The notes below the pieces were generated by a model. The model worked only from the letters and a program-made list of their open reading frames with translations. It was not told the DNA's origin and did not search any database. Shown here in pieces: positions 1 through 11,359 of a DNA stretch of 64,000 bases. The DNA is from Dimorphilus gyrociliatus (taxonomy: Eukaryota > Annelida > Polychaeta > Dinophilidae): NCBI GenBank assembly GCA_904063045.1, contig CAJFCJ010000026.1, forward strand, positions 801,717-865,716, read 5' to 3'. Numbering within the stretch: position 1 is the stretch's first letter; each line of letters opens with the position of its first letter. The translations under genes and the position numbers were made by a program.

Positions 1-1815
1 CCAAAAAGTTATTGGATAAATGGAGTGAATCGTTCCAGGGTGAGCTTGAGGATCGAGTAGCAGAAATGAGAAGAAAAATAAGGAAATACTTGGCTATAAT
101 GGAAAAAGATTACGAACCAAAAGTAGAAACATCTACATCGGAGCAGCTGGGAGCGCGTCAAGCAAGCACAGAGTAAGGCGGTAGTAGCAGCTGCCGCAGT
201 GTGCGAAGTACGTCCTCTGGAAAGAGGAACTACAATGATTAAATGGCAGACAAATACGACGATGAAGAAAGACTGGTGACATAGTTGGAAAAGGGAAGAA
301 AAAGAGATATGACGCCGGAAAGGCGACACCCAAGTATCGAAAGAAATTAAAGTTCATTCGATAGCATTGCAAATTGTACCGACCGCGAACAATGGGAGCT
401 AACTCCATTGGGAGAGGCAATGCAAGATGGTTTCTCATTAAAGAATGAAAGAGAAGAATTTGGATGGAGAAAAAAGAGTGCATCATAGCCGAAGTTGACG
501 AAATAATCGAGAAAGAGAGGGAGAGAAGAAAAGAAATGGCCCGTAACGAAGCCGCACAGCAGAGGAGAGAGCAGAAGTTGATTATGATAATACAGGCCAC
601 CACAACTACTCGAATGGAAGATATAATTGCTAGAGCTGGAGGAGATGAGCAAGCTAGTTAATGAGCGAGTCGAAAGAATCCAAGATAGATTGATAAACCT
701 TGAAATCAAATCTCGTGAATGGAGAGTAAACAGTGAAAGAGACGCCGGTGGGCGAACAGACAAAAATTATAATGACTGGGAGTTACGACCTGTTAAACAG
801 AATAGCGCCTATTACCCCTATAATGTTTGAAGGTGAGATTGATATATTCGGCACGAGACTGTCCTGTTTCGCTGTAGTGGAGCGAATGATTGGGAGAAGC
901 TCGAGTTTCTGTACACCTAATTGGGCGACAACATAGAAGATTTCGATACTTCTCAATGGAAGAGTATAAAAGTGAAATGAGATTCCTAAGGACAAAGTAC
1001 GTGAAAGCAAAGTGTACATGTACCGACGCCTTTTCGAGACTAGAAAGATAAGGCAGGGTACCAGATGATGACAAGAGTAAACACGATTAATTAAGATAAG
1101 TCTTAAGAGAAGTATACGTCGATTATGAAGATAGGAGTGATTTGGAATGCGAGCACCTGAAAGCAATTACGGTCGGATTGGAATGATGAGCAGTCTAGAG
1201 CAGCATTAAGACCGTTCCTGAGAGATATGGCAGATTTCGTAGTCATGCAAAGCTTTGGAGGCCAATAAGCCAATAACAAAGAGTGAGCCAACAGGAGAGA
1301 AGGATAGCCGCCCAAAGAAAAAAGAGCTGGCATGATACTTCTGTGAGAAGTCACACCCGCTGAGAAACTGCCATCAATTCAAGAAAATGGATACAAACTG
1401 GTGAAAAGATTGAGGTTGTACGAGAACTGTATGGCTAGTAACCACAACCTATCAGAATGTTGGAAAACTAAGTGCAAAACATGTGGGGTAGCAAAAAATT
1501 ATATGCTACATCGCTGTGAGAACAAAGGCTACACCAAAAAGGGTTTGACGATGAAGGTCCCATAATCGAAAAGGAAACTTTAATGACCGCCCTGGAATTA
1601 AAAACTAAGAATAGCGGGTTAGTGCGAATTCAAGACAATAAGGCCGATATGATGATAATTACTCAAGAAGCAGCAAAAAGAATTAAATCAAAGCCAATGG
1701 CAAAAATGGAAATCGACCTTATGATGATGGAAAAGGTGGAAAGGCACAGAGCTATGAAACAAAAGATTATGATGAATAGGTGGGAACTGGAAGCCTTTGA
1801 ATACTCAAAATTCTT
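1..1815 (+). pseudogene. Decayed BEL/Pao gag-protease region
   Basis: Conceptual translation in shifting frames gives gag-like pieces. There is an acidic/basic coiled-coil-like start. Near 815-850 is a segment reading PIMFEGEIDIFGTRL, which parallels the start of the DUF1759-type gag domain. Near 1,400-1,530 is a zinc-knuckle-like run (LYENCMASNHNLSECW, then C-x2-C and LHRC). From about 1,580 a protease-like stretch reads RIQDNKADMMIITQEAAKRI, where BEL elements have the DSG/DTG active site; the catalytic aspartate context is lost. Many stops and frameshifts interrupt it. The same DUF1759-like motif occurs in the minus-strand relic at 21.6-23.5 kb (FKGDITHFKAF), so the two are probably related families. 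The left end lies outside the window. Confidence 0.55.
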
Positions 1816-2239
1816 TTGACATTCATCTCGTTTGAACGTGTCAATTATTACAAATACTTGCTTAATTTACGTCCAATCCTTCGTTCTACTTATATCAAAA
1901 AGATCTTTTTGGACGAATGTTTTGGGTGATAGTATTCCAAGTAAACGGAGGAGTCAAAACGTATAGTCGTTAAGGCATAATTAAGGCAAAATCTTTCGGA
2001 GCTTTCATAGAAGAATAAAATTTGGACAATAGATAGCATGAGCATAAGGAATAAAATGGTCTGGTATTATTTTTGGCGGCTCCTCTATTTACATTTTTTT
2101 GATGTATAAATTTATGCTGTATTTTATATTCTGAAAAAATCGTGAAATATCCTTTCATTCAGTTCTGGAAATTTAGATGTAAAAATAATAGTAATTCTTC
2201 TACTGGATTATTGGATTGGATTATTTTAAAAAGGGATTT
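1816..2239. other. Non-coding AT-rich stretch
   Basis: No supported gene. The stretch separates the BEL/Pao relic from the Tc1 relic. Only short random ORFs are present. Confidence 0.5.
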
Positions 2240-2830
2240 CCTATTTTTCGATAACTTATATTGTATTCTTTGTTTTGAATATAGAGTCCGAGTCTTGAAG
2301 AAACTTTTTTATGAAGTTGTAATATACCAGTTTGGTATTTTGTAAAACTTTTCCTCTGCTGCCTTCCATATATCTTCTCTTGTCTCGGAAAATATTGTAA
2401 TTTCGCATCCGTATTCTCCTTTTTGAAAAGAGTTCTATCCAACCGTTATCTGAAAATATTATTTCCTTAATATCATCTTGTGACTTGTCCAGCATATTCT
2501 AACAAAACATTTTCCTCTTTCTTCCATGGCATGCCTTTAGAGCAGGTTTCCTTGCGGCATTATGTCCTTTAAGTTTGCAATTATGTAACATTCACTTAAC
2601 AGGCTATCAATCATCGCCTTTTAACCTGGGCTTAACAACAATACAAGAGAAATCTTTCATTCATTCGAAAATCTTTTCCATATGATTTCAGTATCGTAGA
2701 TACAATATCTCTTAGTAAAAGGATTACTAGGTCCCTTTCCATTCAATTTCAATTCATCCGTAAAATTGACGTTGTGTCATCAATACATCAATACAAAGTA
2801 ATCACACTTTTAATAAAACTCTTTCTCCAT
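2240..2830 (-). mobile_element. Tc1-like transposase relic, internally deleted
   Basis: On the minus strand the text encodes a Tc1 transposase piece around the first catalytic aspartate (MLDKSQDDIKEIIFSD). It then jumps to the C-terminal part (DIWKAAEEKFYKIPNWYI) seen in the other Tc1 copies of this window, such as 15,090-15,667 and 17,717-18,055. The second aspartate and the DD34E glutamate region are missing. About 390 bp (roughly 2,440-2,830) is near-identical, in inverted orientation, to 17,140-17,515. Confidence 0.65.
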
Positions 2831-2879
2831 CTATATTCGTCTTCAAAATTTTAATATCTTTAGCATATTTTACTTGTTA

Positions 2880-3500
2880 AGGCTTCTCTTCCATCTCTGT
2901 TTTAATTAATTATTTGCTTTAGAACGGTTGTTCTAAAGAAGCTCTCTTAGTCTCTGGTTCATGATAAAACGCCCTTGTTCTTTAGTCAATTCATTTACTC
3001 TGCAACCATCTACTTTTTTGATTATCGTACACCAGGGTTACTCTCTTACATGTAGCATACGTTTTCAATAGGTGACAGATTTGGGCAGTAAGTAAGATAA
3101 AATTCTTCTCATAGAGCTTTCCTGAAAAATACATCACTTATTTTTTGAGATGGGACAAATACCACTCCTTGGTGAACTTCCGAGGCAAAAATAACTGGTT
3201 TTTTAAAATGTGTTAGCTGAAGCTTTCATCCTTTGAGCGACTGTTTTTGTTACATCTTTTAGGGTTTTTTCTATAGTTTTCCGTCGGACATTAAATTTCA
3301 AGAAATCGTAATTTAAGTGGTTGAATGATTGTTTAAATTATTCATCTTTTTCTATTTAACAATGATTTTCCTGTCTCAACGTTTCCACTTTTAACATATG
3401 TAGGTTTTACAATATATTGAATGGACGCTTGAGGAATGTGCATCATTTCTGGAATCTCTTCCTTGGAATATAATGTCTAAATAACTTTTAAACTGGAACA
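2880..3500 (-). mobile_element. Mixed Tc1/mariner scraps
   Basis: Minus-strand translation shows a Tc1/pogo-type block (CPNLSPIENV) near 3,050-3,100. About 100 bp downstream on that strand is a mariner-type block (FYHEPETKRAS). Both are motifs of the catalytic domains, but they are out of order and full of stops. Neither terminus was identified. Confidence 0.45.
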
Positions 3501-4013
3501 TGTATCAAACATCTGCAAAAAAAAAAATATATAAAATTCTCAACAACCTAGTAATAAAAACATATTGATTACGTTTATAAATACCCTGAAAAGGTTCTTT
3601 GGCCATTGCACGTGTCTTCTTTTTCCTGTCCGCGAAAGTAGTTGCTGTCCACCTGTTATGTAACCTTTCTACTGCCATTGTGTAACTTTTCATCAACTCT
3701 TTTTACATTCCTTCTGTTCCTTTGAAGATTCTCAGGGTTAGGAAATGGCTCATAGTAATAATCTGCTTCTGTGGGCTTTTGTTGCTTTTCAAACATTGAT
3801 CATTCTCACTTCGTTGACATTGCTTAGTAACTTTCTTAATTGCTGAATTATTTCTTACAGCAATGTCGTCCTAATAGATTAATTTCAAGTGAAGGATGAA
3901 ATGCCTTAATTTACCAGGAACCGTTTGATCTTACTTTATTGAATGATGAAAGACGGACATTTACTAGTACAAATTAAAACGGTAGAAGATAGGTTATATT
4001 TGGATTAAACTGA
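3501..4013. other. No confident gene; short minus-strand ORF
   Basis: A minus-strand ORF (3,505-3,696) has an internal ATG beginning MAVERLHNRWTATTF. It carries a basic stretch and a possible donor (CAGG|GTATTT) near 3,590. I do not recognise it. It may be an orphan exon or chance. Confidence 0.2.
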
Positions 4014-5028
4014 AAGTTTTACCCGTTTGTGTCTTACAGCTAAAAAGAAATTACATAATATGTTTAGTCATAAATATTAATTAATGTCCTGAATATGTCT
4101 ATATAGCTTCGAATTCCCCATTATTGTCAATGCATGTTGGCCACCTGGCGGGAAGCATATCAATTCCTTTGGCGAAGTATTCACCCCGAAGATGGTCCTT
4201 AATTTCTAGAAAAGGTAATAGTCTGATGGTCTGGGCTGTAGGCTGGATGAGGAAAGACTACCCATCCAGTTGTTCTAAGATATTGAGTAGTTCATTGTGA
4301 TCTGGCCTTATCTTGTAATACTTTACTCTTTATTAGGCCTGATTCTATTAATTCTTTGTTTTAATCTCTTTAAAATATTGATGTAAATCTCTGAATTTAT
4401 TCTGACTTGCGAACTTGAAAATTCTAGGTGAATAAGCCTAGAGGAAACTTTGTATGATTCTCAAACGAAGCTCTTTTAGTCAATGGTTCTTGATAGAATA
4501 CCCATGTTTTATCTCCTGTAACAATCTTTGCCAGAAAATCATCTCCTTCACCATATTTTTCTAGGAGTTCTGTAGACCTCTCTACCCTTTTGTCTTTCTG
4601 ATACCAATCAAGTTGGTAGGGAATCCAGCTGGAGACAATCTTTCTCATCCCAAGACTGGAAATCAAATCTTCAACAGCAGCATGACCCATGTTCAATGTT
4701 TGAGATATCTCAGCCTGGCTTATTCTCCTATTATCTCTGATTAGAGCAACAACTCTCTCCTTATTTTCATTGTTACTGGCTGTTCTTGGACGTCCCCGCC
4801 TATCATCATCAAGTATATTTGTTCTTCCTCCTTTAAATTCTCTAATCCATCTTCTTACTGAACTTTCATCAAGTGTTGTTTTACCAAAAAAAGCTTTCAG
4901 TTGCCTTTGAATATCGACTGCAATAACTTGCTGTGATGCAAAAAATCTTTGCTTCATACAATCATCCATACCGTGCACCACTGAAGTCTCAATAACTTTT
5001 CATTTAGGTCTCACAAGTTGGGAAAACT
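4014..5028 (-). mobile_element. Mariner-family element, internal deletion
   Basis: Imperfect terminal inverted repeats of about 38 bp bound the element. The left end (4,014-4,053) contains AGTTTTACCCGTTTGTGTC. The right end (4,991-5,028), read inward, contains AGTTTTCCCAACTTGTGAG. Between them, on the minus strand, lie a mariner HTH ORF and decayed C-terminal matter near 4,140-4,330 (RGEYFAKGIDMLPARW, CIDNNGEFEA), typical of the mariner C terminus. At about 1.0 kb it is shorter than a usual 1.3-kb mariner, because the centre carrying the second catalytic D is gone. Confidence 0.65.
4424..4969 (-). CDS. Mariner transposase N-terminal half (HTH domain plus first catalytic D)
   Basis: The ORF is intact over about 181 codons from the ATG at 4,969 (MDDCMKQRF). 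It contains the mariner paired-type HTH: a first helix bundle with LKAFFGKTTLDESSVRRWIREF, an AT-hook-like GRPRT segment, then a second HTH (ISQAEISQTLNMGHAAVEDLI). It ends soon after IVTGDKTWVFY, which holds the first catalytic aspartate. The remaining DDD residues are missing, so it cannot be an active transposase. In living mariners the N-terminal half binds the TIRs. A truncated protein could compete for them, but that is inference. A longer non-ATG start is possible upstream. Confidence 0.7.
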   Translation of the reverse strand: MDDCMKQRFFASQQVIAVDIQRQLKAFFGKTTLDESSVRRWIREFKGGRTNILDDDRRGRPRTASNNENKERVVALIRDNRRISQAEISQTLNMGHAAVEDLISSLGMRKIVSSWIPYQLDWYQKDKRVERSTELLEKYGEGDDFLAKIVTGDKTWVFYQEPLTKRASFENHTKFPLGLFT

Positions 5029-5554
5029 GCATACCGTAAAAATATAAATGCAATTTGAAAACGAATGACAAAGTAGTACTTTTCCTAGGCATTAAACTCC
5101 TTATATTCCAAATAGATTATATTTTTTTGACTGCAAATTTAACTGCCGTTTTTATCATATCATTTTAATGATATTGATATGAATACAGTATATGAAGCAT
5201 CTAATGGTTTCTATTAAAAATCAACGCGTAGGAAAGTTCTCCTCCAGCCAGTTTTGCAGTTTTCCTATTTAAATTATTAGGCAGTGATAGAACATCTTTT
5301 GAATAATTATTTAGTCATTCATCTTGGATTTTCCCCCAGTCCATTCTCTTATCTCTTTACTTCTTTCGTTGATTCTGAAATCCTTAGACTGTTCATTCTT
5401 GAGGCATTTGTTACTATACTGATCATAGAAACCTGCAATATCGTCGCCTTCTAAACAAAAATATTCATTTATTATATAATTTACCTCGATTTCATTTATA
5501 TTATTTCTTTAGTCAATATATCATTATCTTTTATATCAACACCTACACAATTAT
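5029..5554. other. AT-rich non-coding stretch
   Basis: No gene or repeat structure recognised between the mariner relic and the start of the segmental duplication. Confidence 0.5.
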
Positions 5555-6743
5555 TAACATTTGAGAGGATTTTTCATTTCATTTTTTTACGTCTTCACCC
5601 TGCAATATTTATAAATGTATTTATTTTACAAGTTTCGTATTTTTAAGTCTCAGTTTTTATATCTTATGCTTCCTGGTTAGTTCATACAACCTTATTACAC
5701 TTTCCACACAATCTATTCTCAATTTGTTTCGAGATTCGTCAATTTTTCTTCGGCAGACGCCATTTTGACCACGTGTTTCTTAAAAAAAACTAGTTATGAC
5801 TAAAATGGCATTTGTCAACAAAATTTCCTCATATTTATATTCAGTAGATAGAATTTTGGTGAAATATGAATTTCAGCATCAAAAAGACAATTTTTTATTG
5901 AATTTGATAAATCAGTTAAATAATCACTTCTTTCGATCTAATAAAGCGTCAAAATGACATTCTTTTTGACATAGAATATATTTTGAAGTACATAGATACA
6001 AAATGTTGATGAAAAGCAACATGACAATGATTTAAAAAGCGTTAATCGATCATTATTTCCATCAGTAATATTTCATACAAATATTCATTTAAAAGAAGTC
6101 GCCATTTTGTTTCCAATTCAGAATATCAAAATGTCAGCTATTAACTTTTATTTGTCAGAATAATTGTGAAAAAGTTCAAAGTATTTAAAACGCAATTGAT
6201 AGAAATGAAAAAAACCAAAATATAAATGTTTAAATATCTGTCATGTGACATTTAAAGTTTTCAACATTTTTGCAAAATGGCACCACTGTTATTCAATTGT
6301 ATCGGTTGGATATTTTGATTTATCAGATTTGTGTGTAGATTATGAGAAATTTGATCATGTTTTTATTTGCACTTTCGATGGAAACCTTTAAGAATATAAG
6401 CCTAGAAAAACATGGCGTCAGTTGTTTTTCTCAACAATTTCAACACGAAATTCAATTTGTTATTTACGCTAATCGGAAGAGCTTTTTATTGAAATGAGAT
6501 GCACAACTCACAGTAAATACGATTAGAATGTTTAGAAGTAGAAGCTTGCGTTATATCTAGAATAAATGCAATCTAACTGTACGATAAAGGGTGAAGCAAC
6601 CGCAAACACACGTCGCACTCTCAACTTTCTTCGCATTAATTGCTTTTAAATCCTGAAAAATGTGTAAAATAAATGAAAAGTTTGCATGCAGTTTGATGAA
6701 AAGTTTCGAGAGAATTTTACGAAACCTTCCAAGTTGAAAAGTG

Positions 6744-6779
6744 TATAAATAGGCGAAAGCTGCGAGGTACAAATCAGTG
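6744..6779 (+). promoter_or_regulatory. TATA box plus TCAGT initiator
   Basis: TATAAATA at 6,744-6,751 is followed by TCAGTG at 6,774-6,779. The initiator A lies about 32 nt downstream of the first TATA base, the spacing of arthropod core promoters. The arrangement is conserved in copy B at 26,815-26,850. It drives the small spliced gene that follows. Confidence 0.6.
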
Positions 6780-7004
6780 TAAATCGGGTTAAGTATTGTG
6801 GTATTACAAGATCAGACACTACTCCTAAGATTGACGATTTTTTTTTTACGTAAGTATAACGTTAAAATTTTGCATTGCTGTAGAATTGTAATGGTTTGGT
6901 TCTTTTCAGGAGAAACGCCTTGACTTTACACTCCAATCGGAAAAGAAGCTGAATTTGGTCACAGTAGGGTAAAATTCCTTCTTGAAGATTGTCGTTCATT
7001 TCTT

Positions 7005-7106
7005 ATGGACAACTCTGCGTGTGACAAGTGTTCTGGAAAAACGAAATGGAAGAGAAGCATCTCGACTGAATACGAAATTCTCTCTGAACGAAACAGCACA
7101 ACCTAA
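7005..7106 (+). CDS. Micro-gene, copy A: 33-aa ORF of a short spliced transcript
   Basis: Predicted transcript: exon 1 6,776-6,849 (no ATG), a 60-nt intron 6,850-6,909 (GTAAGT ... TTTTCAG), and exon 2 from 6,910 to a poly(A) signal AATAAA at 7,179-7,184. The first ATG of the spliced RNA is at 7,005. It opens a 33-codon ORF beginning MDNSACDKCSGKTKWK, with a C-x2-C pair and a basic centre. No signal peptide or membrane segment is visible. I do not recognise the family. Complete promoter, splice and poly(A) signals in two copies argue for a real transcription unit. It could equally be a non-coding RNA with an incidental ORF. Confidence 0.45.
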   Translation: MDNSACDKCSGKTKWKRSISTEYEILSERNSTT

Positions 7107-7178
7107 ATCGAAAAGAAAATGCTGAAAGAAACTGTATATATTATGTTGAAATTTGTCTTTAACTGATCTCTCTATTCA

Positions 7179-7184
7179 ATAAAC
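7179..7184 (+). terminator. Poly(A) signal of micro-gene copy A
   Basis: AATAAA lies 73 nt after the stop codon. Copy B keeps the signal, although it lacks the nine bases just before it. Confidence 0.5.
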
Positions 7185-7215
7185 ATTACTTTGAACAAAT
7201 CATTTTAAGACTTGC

Positions 7216-7716
7216 GCATTTTTGACTTTCATCTTCTGTTTAAATTACGAGTTTACTTGGTTAACTTCTTGTTGCTTAATTACAACAATCTTTTCATAAT
7301 CAACAAATGAATCCCTTGTTCTATAAGATTTCTATTATGTAATAGAAAAGAGTAATCAAATAACGGTTCCTTTATTTATATACGATTTATCGTACATTAC
7401 AAATTCCTGTTGATTAAAAATTGTTCAAAAGTTCCGAAAAGGAAGCATTGAATGTCATATTCATTGCATTCCCGGTGAACTTTAGGGCTAAAGAGTTTCG
7501 ATTGAACATAACCAACTATAATAAAGTATGCGTTGATCAGAGCTTGATTAGGGTTTTAGGTTAAAAGTATTAATTTATGGACATTTTATGTTGCATTCGA
7601 AGAATTTAACTGTCAAAAAATGACATATTCTTTCTGTATTTTTATGTAACAACATATAAAAGTATCGAGAATATCAGTAAAACGGCAACTACGAACGATA
7701 TTCTCTGTTCAATATA
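7216..7716. other. Non-coding sequence absent from copy B
   Basis: No gene seen. It lies between the two duplicated blocks and left of the mariner derivative. It has no match in the corresponding place at 27,276-27,655. Confidence 0.5.
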
Positions 7717-8124
7717 TTAGGTACGATGGGAACGTTTCCTTTTTTTCTCATTAAGATCATATGAAATCCATTTCCCGCTAATTTTTCTGTACCCAAGCTC
7801 CTTAATTATCTTTCCAACAGCTTCTTGACCAATATCCAATTTTCTGCTTATTTCTCTCTGAGATTTAGTCGGATCTTCTTTCAGAAGCCTGTCAATAGTG
7901 TCGCTATTTTGAGCTGTAACAGATGTCCTTGGGCGACCAGATTTTGGCAAATCTTCAAAGTTTTTTCTTCCTTTTTTTATATCAGATACCCATCTTCTTA
8001 CGGAAGCTTCACTAATAGTTTCGTCCCCAAAATAGCTTTTTAGCCGTGTATAAATATTCCTTGGAGAGGCCTTCTCATGCACTAAAAATGCAATTATTTT
8101 TCGTTGATCCGAACGCGTAGACAT
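7717..8124 (-). CDS. Mariner HTH-only ORF
   Basis: From the ATG at 8,124 (MSTRSDQRKIIAFLV) the ORF runs 135 codons. Its stop codon is formed by the outermost bases of the left TIR. It shows the full mariner bipartite HTH: a first part with LKSYFGDETISEASVRRWV, a GRPRTS hinge, then TKSQREISRKLDIGQEAVGKII. After YRKISGKWISYDL the catalytic domain is replaced by a short basic tail. The HTH reads cleanly with no internal stop. An upstream in-frame extension to 8,187 exists, but MSTRSDQRK matches the usual family start. Either a deletion-type mariner protein or an HTH kept for binding. Confidence 0.65.
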   Translation of the reverse strand: MSTRSDQRKIIAFLVHEKASPRNIYTRLKSYFGDETISEASVRRWVSDIKKGRKNFEDLPKSGRPRTSVTAQNSDTIDRLLKEDPTKSQREISRKLDIGQEAVGKIIKELGYRKISGKWISYDLNEKKRKRSHRT

Positions 8125-8251
8125 GGCTGAACAGTTAGAGCCGAAATGAAAGTTTACAAATTCAGCAAGACAATTGGAAAGTGGCAATAATATTAATAAG
8201 GCCGTTTTAAAATAACAGCAAAGTGTATGAAACTATCCCGATCGTATCTAA
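7717..8251 (-). mobile_element. 535-bp mariner derivative with TIRs and TA target duplication
   Basis: The left end reads TTAGGTACGATGGGAACG. The right end, read inward, reads TTAGATACGATCGGGATAG. The outer TTAG(G/A)TACGAT is typical of mariner ends, and both sides are flanked by TA (7,715-7,716 and 8,252-8,253). It holds one minus-strand ORF with only the transposase DNA-binding region. It is a non-autonomous, MITE-sized element that entered copy A after the segmental duplication or was lost from copy B. Confidence 0.75.
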
Positions 8252-8381
8252 TATTAGAATATTAAACTAAATTCTAAACCCAAAACGTTTAAATAATTAT
8301 TCAATACTTTCATTTTACGATTGTAAAACATCCATTGACCAAAATGATTAGCCTAAGTATATGCACTGCAAAGATATTTAC

Positions 8382-9419
8382 CTTTTTATAGATATTGCAA
8401 ATCATACAATTCCAGTCTTTGCCACTTTCTTCGATTATCAGGTCGAGGTATCTGTAATTATTCCATACATTAGATTATAGTTTGTAAAAGAGTTAACACA
8501 AAATCCACTACTGTATTACTTAGTTAACCGATTCTTGCAAGTGCTTTGAGTATCGTTTTTTTACTTATTAGATTGATATCACAAACCAAACAATTTATTA
8601 TAAATCTTATTATTATTCAAATATTCCAAATTATATTAATCAATAATCTACAATGTTGCACTTTCTGTCAATTCAAAGCCAATTGTACAATGTCGATATA
8701 CCGTGTAATCAATGTAACGGTCATTGCAAAAACGATCATGTATGAAAAATAAGTAACAAAAATCAATATTTGAAGAAATGTGTACTTACTAAAAATTATA
8801 ATCTTTGCAAATTGACGAAAATGATCAATTTTAGTCAAATTATTAATAACCAAAAACCACTTATTATATTTCTCAAAATTCAAAATAACGCAATTTCTTA
8901 ATAATTAATATTTCGCAACAAAAATTATAAACTGGTATAAAGTGTATTACTGAAAATAGTTCCACCTCTTTTCCGAAATGCGGTGTCTCGAAACTTCTAT
9001 TTTCTTTTTTCGACTTTTCCTTTTTAAATGATGACTTATGTTCAATCTTTGATAATCGTTAGGAAACAATTGTAACTTTATCGTGAAGTAATACATAAAC
9101 AATATTTGATTTATAAAAAAAGAATCGGAATTTCAATAGTCAATTTAGTCTATATAAATAAATTGATTGAATAATTCTAAATAACAAACTATTGAATATT
9201 AACAACAAGACTTGTCATTTATTAAAATGTCAATATTTATTTTTACATTTGAAATAAACCGCTAATAATACTATGAATATTTCGTGATATGAAATTAAAA
9301 CCCGGTAGAATATTAAAATCGAAAGTAATCCTACCTCTTATCAAAAATATGGTGTCTTAAAAGTTCAACGTTCGGCGTGCTTTCTTCAACAAAAAGTTTA
9401 AAGTAATACGTAACGAAGT
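8382..9419 (-). CDS. Partial gene: finger-like exons on the minus strand (copy A)
   Basis: Three exon-like pieces have good splice signals. First, 9,335-9,419 (85 nt) encodes a run ending NVELLRHHIFDKR before GTAGGA. Second is a variant ending near 8,966 (EVSRHRISEKR before GTGGAA). Third, 8,382-8,451 (70 nt) reads YLDLIIEESGKDWNCMICN before GTAAATATC. The first two end on the same phase (AG|) and either can join the third, giving ...KR-YLDLI. A further piece ends at a GTAAGTAC donor near 8,782. W-x-C-x2-C followed elsewhere by L-x-R-H resembles split C2H2 fingers of BTB-ZF genes, with alternative exons. Start, end and family are not resolved. Confidence 0.35.
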
Positions 9420-9755
9420 CTTCGGTAAATAATTTTCATTAAAACAAAAATTCATATTCTTTAGAGAGATCATTCTGGGAGGAATTGAATTATATGAATA
9501 ATTATGGTTTATGCAAGTTGACTCGAAACGAACTGAAGAGAGCGTTATTAGGAAAGAGAATAACATATGTTGCAGTTTTGCAAAGAATTGTAAAGAAATC
9601 GAATGTAAGCGTCAATAAAAGAGGACTGATATACTGTACATATTAGTATCTTATGATAAAAGTCTATCATATTGTGTATATATATGCAGTGAGAGACGAA
9701 TCTTTTCGTGCCATACTTAGTTTTAGCGTTTTCTACTAACTTTTCTCCCTTAGCT

Positions 9756-10309
9756 AATCGAAATAACTATGTTTTAGATTTGAAGACATTAGAAATTTAT
9801 TTCAGTTTCCTTACGAAACAATGAAAAATTTCTTTAAAAATATTGTGTGATTAATTGATAATTTTTTCCTATACCCTTTGTATTTCACGAAAATGAAAAA
9901 CAATTCAAATGAATGTTTTTTTTTCTATTTTTTTATGTAAATAGTGTTTACTTTTTATTTTTATATAGAGTTGTTATATTTTTAATTTAAAGCCGTTTTT
10001 TTGCAGTATTCCGATTGATTCGTCAGTCCAGAGACTCATGATGAAGCTTTTTCATCTCTTCCTTTCTCTTTCTGTTAAACTATTCAAGACATGGAGTAAT
10101 GGACCGAGCTTCCAAGCCTGATTACTATTAGATTTATTCAATATATTCACTACAGTAATTATCAAGCTACACTTCGAGCAGTCCGGATAAGGCTGGCTGA
10201 AATACTTTATCCTAATTCCACTGTGTCCGGAATAAGAAGGGTCTCTTTAAAAAATACAGAATATGTTGCTTAAGAAACTACAAGGAATAATTAACGAATG
10301 GCTAATTTT
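9756..10309. other. No gene seen
   Basis: AT-rich sequence between the duplication block and the BEL/Pao relic. Copy B differs here. Confidence 0.5.
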
Positions 10310-10920
10310 CTAGCAAAATTCGTTGGTCAATTTCAATATTGCGCCCTCGACTTAATGACTCCCATCTGCCATATCCCTAAAGATCAAGAGCTATAAATAT
10401 TGGAAATAATCGTTAGTAAATATCTGATGTGGAAATTCAATTCTCCATACTCCCGACACAAGAAGGAAATAATAGAATATCTTATTGGACTTATAAAAAC
10501 ACTATTATCTACATCTGAGCTGAAACTATATTTGCAATGTACCTTAAAATCTATCAGACTCATGGTTTCGGTTATTAAAAGCAATATGAACCAAAGACCT
10601 ATAAGCTTATATATGATTTAGGCGAACTGATCGTGATGTCACCCATCAATTTAAAATACTAAAAATTTCCATGGAAAACGACAAATATGACCCAGCAACG
10701 GTTATTGAGAAACGTCAACAACTGAGGAAGAGGTGCTTTTACTAAATTTTTCAATAACTTCGCGAAACGAAGAAAATGACGCAAAGGCCAGTAAAAATCG
10801 ATCTTAACAATAGACCAGTTAGTACTATACCTAGATTAACAGGCGATACATGGATTCGATCTTGTATCAATAGTCCGACAGATATCCGAATGAACCTGTG
10901 AGATTACACTGCACATGCGG
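10310..10920 (+). pseudogene. BEL/Pao integrase C-terminal relic
   Basis: The piece MWKFNSPYSRHKK followed by IIEYLIGLIK matches the integrase block of the better element (WKFNSPYSSHKMGVVERIIGLIK). Here the family glutamate of MGVVERI reads within KEIIEYL. Stops and frameshifts follow. Near 10,985 a trace equivalent to the end of pol (PASVV-D) remains. Confidence 0.65.
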
Positions 10921-11359
10921 GGTCGAAGGACGCATCATAGGCATAATCATCCCCTGACTCTTGAGCGAATCTCTTTTCTTTCCTTCTCCCTCGGCCAGTG
11001 TAGTCGTTGACCATTACGGCAGAATGAATTACGTCGCCGATGATTCCAATATTTTAACATTACGTTCTAAAATTTAAATCTCGGCCTCTATCATCTCTAC
11101 CACACGTAACTATTTTCAAATTATACAGTATATTTACAGTATCCATGTATTACATTGATGAATGAACTTTTCAAACAGCTGAAAACAATTGAATATTTTC
11201 TCATATTTTACTTTCTTTTACAGTGTTTCTAAAAAGAAATGTTTCGAATTTGATCTCTGTTAAGGAATGATGGCAAGCAAAGTGGCGTAAATGTTACGTC
11301 TCAAAAACTGTAGAACACGGATGTGTTGAAAATTTGCTTGAAAATCTTTATAGTCGATG

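Larger units (their letters stand above)
5555..9755 (+). repeat. Segmental duplication, copy A (first block)
   Basis: About 5,555-7,215 matches 25,625-27,275 and 8,375-9,755 matches 27,655-29,040, in the same order and orientation. Long runs differ by only a few substitutions. Between the two blocks, copy A holds a 535-bp mariner derivative plus unique sequence, while copy B holds about 380 bp of unrelated sequence. The block includes the micro-gene promoter and exons and the minus-strand finger-like exons, so functional units were copied and not only repeats. Confidence 0.85.

Noticed and set aside
8546-8752. Plus-strand ORF conserved in both duplication copies (also 27,837-28,043)
   Set aside because: AT-rich text without gene signals. 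Better splice signals lie on the minus strand.
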